Part shown: piece after piece, positions 48,465-59,429 of the stretch | How the letters are laid out: each line of letters opens with the position of its first letter | Numbering within the stretch: position 1 is the stretch's first letter | DNA from: Mya arenaria | Taxonomy: Eukaryota; Mollusca; Bivalvia; Myida; Myidae | Length of the DNA stretch: 64,000 nt | Assembly: GCF_026914265.1 (NCBI RefSeq) | Contig: NC_069136.1 | Span: forward strand, 34,464,406 to 34,528,405 | Direction: 5' to 3' | Translations under genes and position numbers: made by a program | The notes under the pieces: generated by a model | The model's input: only the letters and a program-made list of their open reading frames with translations | Database searches by the model: none | What the model was told of the DNA's origin: nothing

Positions 48465-50324
48465 CTAATATCGCGAGGGATCCCACTCGTCCTCCTCCTC
48501 TTCCGGTTCCCTTGTATTCCAGTACGAGTCTTCATTATCGTTATAACTGCCGTCCTGGTAACGAGCACAGTTGTCATACTCAGTATGTTGTATTCTGTGG
48601 TCACGGTAAGTCTCTTCGTTTCCCCTGTGTGTGTCACGAGCCGCGCTGAAGTAACTATGGCTGCCCTTATTGTAGATACCGTGAGCGTCCTCGTTACGGC
48701 CGCGAGTTGCATTGTAGTTCCTATGCCTGTCCTTATCGTAGTTATCGTAGGTGCCCTCGTTACGATTACGAGCTGTCCTGAAGTTACGATGGGTGCCCTT
48801 ATCGTAGCTATTGTAGGTACCCTGGTTACGATCGCTGTAAATGTAACGTTCATGCTGGGGCGCGCGTTGTTTGGATTTACGCTCCTTGAGGTGGTCCTCC
48901 TTGGGCATCCACTTCCGGTACGTGATGCCTTCAGGCCAGAAGTGTTCATCGTCAATGATCTCTTCTAAGTCCTCTGGGATGTTTACTTTAGCTGATGACC
49001 CTTCGCGGCCATAGAAAACGCGTATATACGATACGTACACTTTGTTGTCCTTGAAATATTTGTAAATATCACTCTCGGTGGCTTCTGCATCAATATTTCC
49101 AATATAGTAAGAAATAGTTTTCTTGCGCTTGGCAGAGATGAATCCAGCCGAGTCTGTTTTGTCTTTATTCGCATTAACACGATCGTTTTGTGCCGATGGT
49201 TCGGTTTGTGACCTTTCCTTAATGTTCGTAGCCGAAACGGCGGGCGCCTGTATGTCGCCATGGTCGCTGATATGTTTTGCTGCTTCCGTTGATGGCCTCG
49301 GTGCTGACTCTTGCTTCTTGGTGTTTGGCACAACAGAGGCTTGTGTAATGGTCGCGGTGACGTGTTCTGATGTACAGGTCTTGCTTTCACCTCTAGGGAT
49401 CATATCCGTCGGCTGAGGTGGGCGGTTGCTCGCAGGAGGTGTACATCCTACCTTCACGGCCGCCGAGTACGCCGCTGCTTGTACAGGCGGGGTAGAGCTA
49501 GACTCGACAAAGCGCTTGTTAACTGTGGCGATCGCTGAGCCCAGTCCTTCGACATCCTTCTGTAGTTTACTCAGGTGAGAATCGGCGGTTGTTTCTGGCA
49601 ATCTAGATAGAACACTTCTCATGGTGCCATTCAATATCCTGTAGTTACTGACAACATTAGTAATTTCAGTTTGAATAGACTGAAGTAACACAGTGTCCTT
49701 AGCCTGCTGTTTGGATATTTTTACCACTTCCATTGTTAAGTTCGTAATCATGGCTAAAGCGTCTGGAGTTGCGATTACATCTTTAGGTTCATCGTTGTCT
49801 ATAACAATAGTTTCATTTACAGCTGCATTTGTAAATATGCTATTGATATCCTTGGTATTCTCTCCGGAGATAAATGCGCTGAGCACATAACAGTCTATGG
49901 CGCATTTCCGCTCGCGTGTCGTCTGCGCTGTCGTCTTTCGGTTTACAAGACGAGTACCAGGGCAACCATGCAGGGTTCGAGCTCTTTCCGCAAGCCTGTT
50001 ACGGTAGCCGTCAATACGTCGGTAGTCAGAGTTGCAAACATTAAGCACTTGCTTAACATAGTCATCCTTGGTTAGCCCAGATAGCTTACAGTCTATATCC
50101 TGGAAGAAACGCTGCGGTAGGAATGGCTGGGAGCACTCGTCGTCTCCTGTGATACCAGCGTCGCTACCACAGAACGAACCGTTAAGCGCATTATCGTCTT
50201 TTTCTTTCTTAATCTTTAGCAAGGAGGCATTAATGAGCCTCTTTGGGTCAGTTTCATCAGAGTCCACGAATAGCGACATTATCATGGGAGTTTTGTCGCT
50301 CGATATAATCCGTAATTGCTGCAA
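48465..50324 (-). CDS. LINE ORF1: RNA-binding protein
   Basis: This frame of 619 residues lies immediately upstream of ORF2. The N-terminal part has a Cys-containing segment (DDYVKQVLNVCNSDYRRIDG ... RKCAIDCYVLSAFISG) and a central low-complexity Ser/Thr/Pro region. At about residues 410-490 an RRM-like fold starts at ISYYIGNIDAEATESDIYKY. The C-terminus has about four diverged 22-residue repeats rich in Arg, Asn, Tyr and Gly (RNEGTYDNYDKDRHRNY and variants), then an acidic end (EEEEDEWDPSRY). An RRM plus an Arg/Tyr-rich tail fits binding of the element RNA in a ribonucleoprotein particle; that role is inferred from LINE biology. ORF1 and ORF2 are in separate frames with 53 bases between them. 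Confidence 0.8.
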   Translation of the reverse strand: MQQLRIISSDKTPMIMSLFVDSDETDPKRLINASLLKIKKEKDDNALNGSFCGSDAGITGDDECSQPFLPQRFFQDIDCKLSGLTKDDYVKQVLNVCNSDYRRIDGYRNRLAERARTLHGCPGTRLVNRKTTAQTTRERKCAIDCYVLSAFISGENTKDINSIFTNAAVNETIVIDNDEPKDVIATPDALAMITNLTMEVVKISKQQAKDTVLLQSIQTEITNVVSNYRILNGTMRSVLSRLPETTADSHLSKLQKDVEGLGSAIATVNKRFVESSSTPPVQAAAYSAAVKVGCTPPASNRPPQPTDMIPRGESKTCTSEHVTATITQASVVPNTKKQESAPRPSTEAAKHISDHGDIQAPAVSATNIKERSQTEPSAQNDRVNANKDKTDSAGFISAKRKKTISYYIGNIDAEATESDIYKYFKDNKVYVSYIRVFYGREGSSAKVNIPEDLEEIIDDEHFWPEGITYRKWMPKEDHLKERKSKQRAPQHERYIYSDRNQGTYNSYDKGTHRNFRTARNRNEGTYDNYDKDRHRNYNATRGRNEDAHGIYNKGSHSYFSAARDTHRGNEETYRDHRIQHTEYDNCARYQDGSYNDNEDSYWNTREPEEEEDEWDPSRY

Positions 50325-50420
50325 TTAACGGTCAGTTCCGTTAATGTACCGGTACTCTAGCCACTCATGCGTGACGCAGTTTTGGCCGTACCTGGGTGAG
50401 CACTTATCACTGTTCTGCTG

Positions 50421-53400
50421 TACACATGTTGATTTCAAATATTTCAATATTGAAGACAAAGGAAAATGAGAAAATGATTATTTTTCAGTCATTTGTAACG
50501 TTTTTTCATTAGAAATTTTGGCTGTAACGTTGTAACTCACATGCTATACAAATATCCGAAAATAATAAATCCTTTTGCACGTTAAAGACACTTAAATCAC
50601 TAAAATATTAGAGCGACACTAATGCGCGTTTGTTTATACCGGAAGCGGAAATATAAACTTATAGATATAATATAGATATAATGAGAACTTTGTAGGTGTC
50701 GATATTGTTGTTGTTTTCTTGTTATTGTTAATTTTTCATAACTCCAGATGTATTTTTCTTGTTGTAATACAGTTAAAATACGTATTAATAATATACTTGT
50801 CCTTGAAAATATATGAAAATAAACATATAAATAAGGAACTATTTTATCTGCGCATTCATTGTTGTATAACATTACGTTACGGTAGCTGTTCTAATTTACC
50901 CACCGTTGAGAACAACGAGAGAAAGAAAAAAAGAGAAAATGCTCTTAAATAATATATTTATTTTAGTAGAAATATAGATTTAAATAGATGTAAATATAGG
51001 TATTAAAATCGACATGGTGCATTTTATTGGGGTATGGTATGCAATGGTGTAGTTCAAAATGCTGGTGGAGTCCTTCCCCCAATAAAATGCAACATGTCGA
51101 ATTTTAATCCTCAATCCATATTTCGGTATCCAGATATTTATTATGGTATTTGATAGAACCTTTGTCAATAGTCGCTGTCAATCTTAAGCAAAACAAAGGT
51201 AAAGCAAGGCATTTTATGATTCTTGTCCATAGTCACTGTCTTAAGGTATCCAGTGCATAAATCAGAGTTATCGTGGAACCATTATCCAACTTTTTTTTAA
51301 ATTAACGCTAGCTAGAGACCAATATTTGTCAAGTTCTTGAATCATTTTAATGGTTATTGCTTGCCAAAAATGCTTCCTTGAACATTTATAAAAATTTTGC
51401 TTTTTGTTGTTATTACTGCAGTTAATCATAGTCTGCCTTCACATCAATAGTCCTTTTAAAATATAAAATGACATACAGGTATGTGTTTGTATCTGACAGT
51501 AAAACGGGTGTAATAATAATCATGTACACTGTGTTCAACTACACCGGGAATTTTGCAAAGATTACGACAAATTATTTACACATTTTGCCAATTGTTTGAT
51601 TTTGTTTTGTCAGTTTCTAATTGTGCTTGGTAAATTTATTGTTATTCATAATCAAAACAAATCAATAAAAACACCTAATATTTTGCAAGAGACTATTAAA
51701 TGTTATACCAAAAATGAAAAGTAATGATAACTAGTTTGAATTTGTGTAATGTGTTCCTTTTTCATTTCAACTAGAATGTCTCAAGCCAAATGTCTAAATA
51801 ATTACATACCTTATAACTGTTCCCAACCGCTTATTTTTCCGATTGAAATTGAGGTTGGGGTGGGGGAGATGTATTGTGTGTGTTGTAACAATAGAGTTGA
51901 GACCGATTGTTCAAGAAAAAAGAATCGCTCGCTGCGCTCCTTTTTAATCGACAAGATGTTATCTAATACATTCAACATATAACAAATATTAAAACGATTA
52001 GTTTCTTATACTAACAATTAAAAAATGCTTTGTAGTTTTTCATAAAAATATTGTATCGGCTTTTAATTTCTGTTCATATCATGAAAATTTCTGAACTGAA
52101 CGCATTTCATCAAATCGGTTCACTAGGTCATATTGATCAAGAGGTACATCTCCAAAGATATGAGCTTGCCATTGAATCTACCAAAAATATTCCTATTGCA
52201 AACAAATCCACCCCCCACCCCCGGATTCGTTTATCAAACAGATAACCGGCATTAATCTTCCTTTTAATTGTTTTACGTGTTTTGTTGCATCTATTTATCA
52301 AGTTCTGTTTGTTTATAATCCCGTTTGGTCTTAACCTGACAAGTGCTTTAAACTTTGGTCTGCTTATGATCTAAACAATAATTATCGGTCGACGGAAAAT
52401 TCCCGTACTTTAGTTAGAAACCAATTCAGTATACAGTACTTTCGACAGGTATTTAGTGGGACTCAGTTGCTTGGGAATATCATGCGTCCTTGTTGATTAA
52501 ATGCTGAGCCGAGATGGCTCTACATACATATGATCAAACCATCTTCCAACCATGACAGGACCATGACTTTGTTTTAATAAGTATGTAGCAAGGTTGTGCC
52601 ATACCGGGATAGAACCATTCAATGTTCCCTTTCTCTGAAAAGAAATTTAAAGGTTATAAGATGAATAGCGTATCAAACGTTGCAGTGTTTTATATTTGTA
52701 AGAGCATAATGGCAAGTTTATTTTCCTTAAAATATTATTTGGATTCCTTTCAGTATTCATTATTCGTATTACATTATCTTTAAATCTATTAATTGGCGGA
52801 ATTCCGTTCTTTTGAACGAACCTCTTTTGTCATATTCCCGAAAATGTATTTTCTTCAATTTGTTTTCAATTATCGGTTAATTAAAAGTTATTCAAAACTT
52901 CTAATAAAACATTAATTGACTTCTTAGAAATAATGTAAGCTGTGAGATTCATCTGATGAAAGCACCGTAGCTTCAACTCATGATACTTTATAGTTATCGA
53001 CCAGTGAACCATTAAATATGATATGATATCAAATGGTGAACTTCATATTCAATGGCCCAATACGGCACTTTAAGACAATATCCGTTAAAGATAAATATTT
53101 TAATATGTCATTGCTCTTTTTACTGTAAGCAGTTCATGTTTCGCTATCTGCTGGCTTCTTATGACTCACTAGAAAAAAAGAACACCGTTTTATGATGTGT
53201 CAATTTCGTAGGTCTTGAAAGATAACATTGATATTACAATCTTTGAGGACCTTATCTAAAGTTGTCAGACAGGATTTGACATTTCAATTTAAAACAGCCT
53301 TGGGGATTGTGTAAAAATCAAGATTGATAAATTAAGTGCTGTATTTACAGACATTTCATAACATGTATATTTATCGACGGACACCTTCGGAAAACACTCG

Positions 53401-53735
53401 AAGACCAAATTTTATGTTTTAAAAGACTTTAAGTTTATCAGCCTCTTGACATGCCATAAGAATATATATTGCCAAATAGCTTCAATTTAAAGTCATGGGG
53501 CCGCATAATAGAATCATACTAAGAAACAATTGACTCCAGTATCATAATCACAGTCTTGTCATAGGTATCCAGTCTAAGAATAAGATATGCCTTGGCGCCG
53601 TTGTCCTTTATCACCGCCCAATCCTAAGGTACCCAGTGCATAAAAATGATATTTCATGAAGGCCTTGCCCATAATCACCGTCACCTCCAGGGTATCAATA
53701 AGGGTATCAATAATATTTTATGGAGCCGTTTTTCA
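50421..53735. other. Intergenic region; one foldback
   Basis: It is AT-rich DNA without a recognisable gene. A foldback lies at 51001-51112, with arms 'aaaatcgacatggtgcattt' plus 'tattgggg' and 'ccccaataaaatgcaacatg' plus 'tcgaatttt'. The phrase 'aggtatccagtgcataaa' near 51245 recurs as 'ggtacccagtgcataaaa' near 53628, with 'ataatcaccgtc'-like text around it, so an old dispersed repeat is probably present at both places. Confidence 0.4.
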
Positions 53736-53739
53736 TATT

Positions 53740-54110
53740 AACTGGCCCGTGTATGCATAAGACATTTCATGGAGCGTTTGTTTATAATCACTATAATCAA
53801 TCTATAATCAAGCTCACTGAAATGTCGTATGCATACACGGGGCTACTAAGGACGGGATAGTGAGTACAAACAAAAGCTCCATGAAATGTCTTATGCATAC
53901 ACGGGGTTACTAAGGGCGGGATAGTGATTATAAACAAAAGCTCATTGAAATATCTTATGCATACACGGGGCTACACTGCTGGCTTTCAATGTTATAATAT
54001 AATTTATAAGGTCGGGATAGTGATTATAAACAAAAGCTCATTGAAATATCTTATGCATACACGGGGCTACACTGCTGGCTTTCAATGTTATAATATAATT
54101 TATAAGTCCA
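53740..54110. repeat. Tandem repeat with an inverted first copy
   Basis: Three to four direct units carry 'cttatgcatacacggggcta' and 'gggatagtgattataaacaa'. The last two, about 108 bp each, also include 'tgctggctttcaatgttata' and are nearly identical. At 53745-53795 the same text is inverted ('cccgtgtatgcataagacat ... gtttgtttataatcac'), so the left part can fold onto the direct units. The 80-codon ORF here is a repeat translation. Confidence 0.8.
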
Positions 54111-54119
54111 ATAAACCTT

Positions 54120-54971
54120 TACTAACTTTGCATCTTTTCGGGCATGATTGTTCCCAGCGTTTTTAGTCTCCGTTAAATACAAGAGGTCGGACGGAAACCC
54201 AGCAATTTAGTTTCAAACGATATTTGTATATCAACGCGTTGATAATGATGGTTTTCAAATAAAACAAACAATACCTGACGATAATTGCGGTAAGTTCTTG
54301 TTTATTTGCGAACTGTCGTAAGTTTTTACACTAACCTTTTTTACTTGATTCGGGGTTGGTTGGATTAGTGTGAGGTAGTGCTTACGAACTAGTCAACCCC
54401 CAGTAAATTTACTATTTACTGAACGTTCCAAGGCGGTACCTATCGTTCCCTGATAAACAATAATCAAAGGACTGAAGGTCCTGAGAGTTGCCAAGAGAAG
54501 TTTCTTGCAGATGCATTGCTAAATGAAGCTTATATGAGTAAACAAAAGTTTTGTAAATATTTGACGAAAGGTTCTAGATTTTTAGCAGACATGAGACATG
54601 TAATATTGTCATGGTTTGAAAGAACTATACACAGTTGTTCAGCACATGAAGATGATGTGACATATACAAGATCCAGGTCCCTACCTATAAGGTCAAGGTC
54701 ACACTTGGAGGGAGACAAACAGCTGTATACAATTGTCGGATGTAAAATCACTTGCAGTTACAAGTCTTGCATAAAACAGTTGAAATCAGTGTGACCTTGA
54801 CGTTGATGAAGTGGTTATAGTGACAAAAAAAAAATTGTGGACTTTTCTTTTATTTTTATCAAGAAAATAGATACATTGCACATTAAGTATGATTTGGTAA
54901 AAAATCAGAGGTAACAAAATAGTGAATATTTAACCTGTTTACTGGCCTAAATGGCACACAGTAGCTCAGGG
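54120..54971. other. Intergenic; nothing firm
   Basis: Two ORFs overlap on opposite strands (54516-54794 plus, 54530-54751 minus) without recognisable domains. The text 'ataaggtcaaggtcacactt' near 54688 is of a kind common in dispersed bivalve repeats. Confidence 0.35.
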
Positions 54972-55205
54972 GCCGTATTCATAAAGCTCCTAAGGAAAAT
55001 CTTAAACTTAAGTGAACATTTCAGATGCGGATTTCCAATTTATTTTTAAGCAAACGTCAAAGAAACTTTTCATGCTTATGAAAAACATAGTTTTGCATAT
55101 GAATGCAAAGTTTCATTGAAGTATTATGGGTAAAAAAGTGAGAAATCTGCAATGGAAATGTTCACTTAAGTTTAAGATTTTCCTTAGGAGCTTTATGAAT
55201 ATGGC
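54972..55205. mobile_element. MITE with ~51-bp terminal inverted repeats
   Basis: The left end, gccgtattcataaagctcct continuing through aaggaaaatcttaaacttaa to gtgaacatttc (54972-55022), is repeated inverted at the right end (55155-55205) with a single mismatch. The 130-bp centre has no coding capacity. The element is 234 bp long. A target duplication could not be fixed by eye. The near-identity of the arms suggests a recent insertion or fold-maintained homogeneity. Confidence 0.85.
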
Positions 55206-55395
55206 TTGAGCCTGTACAAGACACTTAGTAACTAAAGTTTCATCTAGATCCAAACTGTTTGAAATTCAATTCATAGATTTTATTACCAAAGGTTGGGGAA
55301 GTGTTTTAAGTTGGAAGTAAATATAATAGTTTTCATGTGTACACTTGGCCTGGGAGTGAAGGGGTTATTTTTTCTAAGCCTTTGAAGATATGAGA

Positions 55396-57481
55396 TGAAG
55401 AAACAAGAGGCACATCAGTGCCTGTGCTCCACTGGCCAAAAGGTTCAAGCAAAGACCACCTAACGAACATTTTCGTCAAGTTTCATAGAAATACAATCAT
55501 CAATTTTTGAGGAGAAGTTATTTGAATTTTTTTTTTACTTTAATAGCTCTGGCTGCCATGTTGTGCAGTGGACCGAAATGATTTGGGAAATTTGAGTAAA
55601 GGAGCACCAAACAAACATTTCTGTCAAGTTTTATCGAAAAAAGGTCATCGGTTTCGACGACAAGTCGTATAAAGTTTTTTTTATTTTTTAGCTCTGGCAG
55701 CCATGGTGTGCAGTGGACTGGAACCATTTAACAAATTTTGGTTAATGACCACCCAAGGAACATTTCTGTCAAGTTTCATCAAAATCTGATCATCGGTTAA
55801 CATTTAATCTGAATAGATTATGAAGCAAATATCTAACCTGAACAAGAACTGACGAGATAGAATCGACTTGGTGTTTCACTTACACTTTTCGGCCATTTAA
55901 GTTACTAAAAATAGCTGTTTCATAAACTTTCAGAATGTCACTTAAACGAAAATTAATGTTCAGTCTATATATACTTTCCTATGTATAAATGTAAGGTTTT
56001 TTAATTGATCTTTTTGTGAGAACTTTATGCTTATATGTTTACTCATAAATTATTATTGTTTAAAAATTATTTAAAGATGCTATACGTGAAAAATTAAGAC
56101 ATTATTTTTTTTTCTATTAAAGGGAGGTAATTCAGTAGTAAAATGTAATCAAAGCTATTAAAGCATGGCATTTCTTTTCTAACCATGTTGATATTATTAC
56201 AGTCTATTCAAGCAAGATGCCTTTTGTTTTTACATAGTACCCATAGGTTCTGAAAAACAAGGAGCACTATTCCCAACAGAAGGATGTCACTCCCTATCAC
56301 TGCATGAGCATCATAATAAAGAAATGTTTACTCAAACTGCAAGCTGCTCAATTGAAATAGGTATTTACCTCAAGCATACAGTTTTATAATGTGGCAAAAT
56401 AGTCGGACTACTAGATTGTCATTCGGACTAGTAAAATATGCCATTATGCTAGTCCAACTGGCTAGTAGGTTAAAATGTTTTTCGTGAAGACTGCGGACGA
56501 GAAGTCCTTAAAGGTTTTTCTATTTTTAACTCTCGCAGCCATGTTGTGCAGCGGACCGGAACCATTTGGGCAATTTTGGTTAAAGGGCATCCCGATGAAC
56601 ATTTATGTAAAGTTTTATCAAAATCTGATAATCGGTTTCTGAGAAGATGTAGTTTAACGTTTTTTTTCTATTCTTAGCTCTGGTGCCCATGTTGTGCAGC
56701 AGACCAGAACTGTTTGGGCTATTATGGTTAAGGACTACCCAAGTAACATTTCTGTCAAGTTTCATTGCAATACGATCATCGGTTTCTGAGGAGAAGTCGT
56801 TTAAAGGTTTTTCTATTTTTACCTCTGGGGGCCATCTTGTGCAGTGGACCGAAACCATTGAAGCAAATTTGATAAAGGACCATCCAAGGAACATTTCTGT
56901 TAAGTTTCATCAAAATCTGATCATCGGTTTCTGAGAAGATGTTCTTTAAAGGTTTTTCTATTTTTTTTGCCCTGGCAGCCATGTTGTGCAGCGGACCGGA
57001 ACCATTTGAGCAATTTTGGTTAAGGACCACCCAAGGAACAATTCTGTCAAGTTTCATCAAAATCTGCCTATCCGTTTCAGAGGAGATGTCGTTTAAAGAT
57101 TTTGCTATTTTTAGCTGTGGCAGCCATATTGTGCAATGGACCAGAACCATTTGAGCAATTTTAATAAAGGACCACCCAAGGAACATTACTGTCAAGTTTC
57201 ATCAAAATCTGCCTAACCGTTTCAGAGGAGATGTCGTTTAAAGATTTTGCTATTTTTAGCTCTGGCGGCCATATTGTGCAATGGACCGGAACCATTTGAG
57301 CAATTTTGGTAAAGGACCACCAAAGGAACATTCCTGTGAAGTTTTGTCAAAATCCGCTTATCAGTTTCAGAGGAGATGTCGTTTAAAGTAAAAGTTTACG
57401 CACGCACGCACGCACGCACGCACTCACGACGGACAATCTGTGACGACATAAGCTCCATGGCCTTCGGCCAGTGGAGCTAAA
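55396..57481. repeat. Composite repeat: eight ~147-bp units with inverted ends
   Basis: Units marked 'gccatgttgtgcag', 'gtcaagtttcatcaaaatct' and 'ggtttctgaggagaagtcg' recur near 55556, 55700, 56535, 56685, 56828, 56976, 57121 and 57267. A non-repetitive stretch interrupts at 55800-56480. The left edge holds 'gtgctccactggcc' (about 55423) and the right edge its near-complement 'ggccagtggagct' (57469), preceded by a gcac run (57400-57421). Overlapping minus-strand ORFs (for example 56776-57195) are repeat translations. Confidence 0.75.
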
Positions 57482-58321
57482 AAAACAATGACTAGATTGG
57501 CATAGAATCTGCTTGAAATACTGGTTAGAATGAGATTGTACATACAAGATGGTGTAAAAGTAATACAAGTACAAGGTTTATGTTGTACATTATCAGTTTT
57601 GTAAAATAGTATGTCTCGTGTTTCACATAAAACACTGTTTGTAAAACAATTTGCTGCCTGTATGCAATATGGCCTATTAACATCTTGATTAACCTTAAAT
57701 TTGACCTTTGACTTTGAAGGATGATCTTGGCTTTGATATGTTGCCATTAATTATGTGTACGAACACTAACCCGCGACACTATTAACCCATTATCTGATAA
57801 GACACATTTTGATGCATCCGAGAAATGTTAAAAATGGAGCATGTTCTTCTTAAGGAGCAAATGCTCACTTTTTTAAAAAGGTTTTCAAAACTGTTAGAAA
57901 TTCAATTTTTCTTTTGCAAAGCATTTCAAAAATTTATAACCAAGTGTAGAAAATAATGTCATCATCCAAATATAGCATATCGGGTAATGGGTAAATGATG
58001 TACTATGAAAGCAGTTGTATTCCTGTTATATTAATTTAAGGTTAGCAAAAAAAAAATTGGCTTGAAAAAATATCTAAGTTGAATGAAACAAAGATAAACA
58101 GACAACGATATGTACAGTATAGTAAAAGTTTAGTCATAACATAGAAAGAAATCATAGGCAACATAATAAGCAAATGACATATCAATAGTTTGTAAGATAT
58201 GTGAAATGACATACACTCAGTCAAAGTTCTAACCGATCACTTCTTAAACTGGATTTTTTTTAAAACTATATTTCTGTCCTGTCTGAAAAATTAGTAATTG
58301 TCTCAGCTGATGTAAACTTGG
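57482..58321. other. Intergenic; no gene seen
   Basis: It is AT-rich. 'tttgacctttgactttgaag' followed by 'gatgatcttgg' near 57697 resembles text at 62635-62660 and 62755-62780, so a dispersed repeat is likely. 'aaggagcaaatgctcac' near 57853 resembles one arm of the palindrome at 60038-60072. Confidence 0.4.
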
Positions 58322-58941
58322 CAAAACTCCTAATCGGTCACTTAGTAAAGTAACTTTCCTGAAAAATGCATAAAGTGTCAACAATATACAGTTCAGTATT
58401 CTATTTTCCCCATCTCGTGGCAATATTCTTAGAAAATTTCAGCTAAATCAAAGCTTAAACGGCAGAGAAAACACAGTTCATATGTGATTACTCCTAATCC
58501 AAAAGTAACAAGGAAAAGAAATTACAATGCAAATTCCATAGGGAATCACATTTTTCATTGATTTTGTATTTTTAAAATCTTTTGACACAGTCTCTGTTTC
58601 ACATAGAAGGTAATGTTAAAGTTGAACATTTTTTTTAACTTATTAAGCCATTGGTGACTGTGCATCAGTCTCACATGTCATGTAATATCATTTTAAAGTG
58701 ACAAAGGGTGGTATTTTTATTTTTCTTCCTTTATACGCTATGTTAGATTTTGTGACTTTTATTATTGATAGTGTTGTCATTTGAGACACTGTATCTTTTT
58801 GATGAAGCGTAGTACGTGAACCAAGTTTTCACAGCATGTGTACGAGATAATGGTCTTTTCATAAATCTAATTTGTAATTAAGCTTATTGTACAGGGAAGG
58901 GAATATTAGAAGATTACCTAGGTGACCGATTAGGAGTTTTG
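58322..58941. mobile_element. Candidate inverted-repeat element, 620 bp
   Basis: caaaactcctaatcggtcac at 58322-58341 is perfectly matched by its reverse complement gtgaccgattaggagttttg at 58922-58941. No coding sequence lies between. A 20-base perfect inverted pair at this distance is unlikely by chance, but target duplication and other copies were not seen. Confidence 0.5.
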
Positions 58942-59429
58942 TTGAGTGTATTCAGCAAAACAACTCTTTAATACAACTACCTGTCTTAGATAGGTAGTGG
59001 TCAATTAGGGAAGGTGTCACCAAGAGCATGTAAAAAGAATGCAGACAGCTGTAGCTGGAATTTGGCAAAAGCAAATTCAATTTTTAAAGCCTGGTATAAG
59101 AAAATGCGAGTATTCCTGTACTCCTTGTATTTAACTAAAGTATATTTAAAACTCAACTACTAGTAGACATGCATATATGGTACATGGACGCCTCCACTCA
59201 ATTGGTGTGTGAAAATCAAGGTAGAATGTGAAGGTCAAGGTCAGAATGATAGTGATACATGACACTTCACAATCCAAAAATGCAACCACAAGCCAAGTTT
59301 GGTGATCGTAGGCCATATAGTATAGGAGATATGCACTGACAAAGATTTAAAAGTAATTCTGCTGATGAATATTCAATCTTTCAAACACGAAAAAAAACCT
59401 ATATCGTCTGGTAAAAGTAATGACCAAAA
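58942..59429. other. Intergenic; no gene seen
   Basis: AT-rich text with 'gaaaatcaaggtagaatgtg' and 'aaggtcaaggtcagaatgat', probably part of a dispersed repeat that continues into 59430-60300. Confidence 0.35.

Larger units (their letters stand above)
44719..50420 (-). mobile_element. Full-length-looking LINE retrotransposon
   Basis: On the minus strand the order is a short 5' leader, ORF1 (50324-48465), a 53-base gap, ORF2 (48411-44968), about 220 bases of 3' UTR, and a terminal gttga repeat (44719-44746) after 'ggtggaaataaagataa'. A short simple-repeat tail instead of poly(A) is typical of CR1/L2-like lineages. Both ORFs are intact, so the copy is young. The 5' end is uncertain (somewhere between 50330 and 50450) and I found no target-site duplication by eye. 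Confidence 0.85.

Noticed and set aside
46028..50328. Plus-strand and alternate-frame ORFs over the LINE
   Set aside because: Shadows of ORF1 and ORF2, which carry all the recognisable motifs.
56580..57195. Minus-strand ORFs of 104 and 139 codons
   Set aside because: They follow the ~147-bp repeat units (147 is a multiple of three, so frames persist) and show no independent support.
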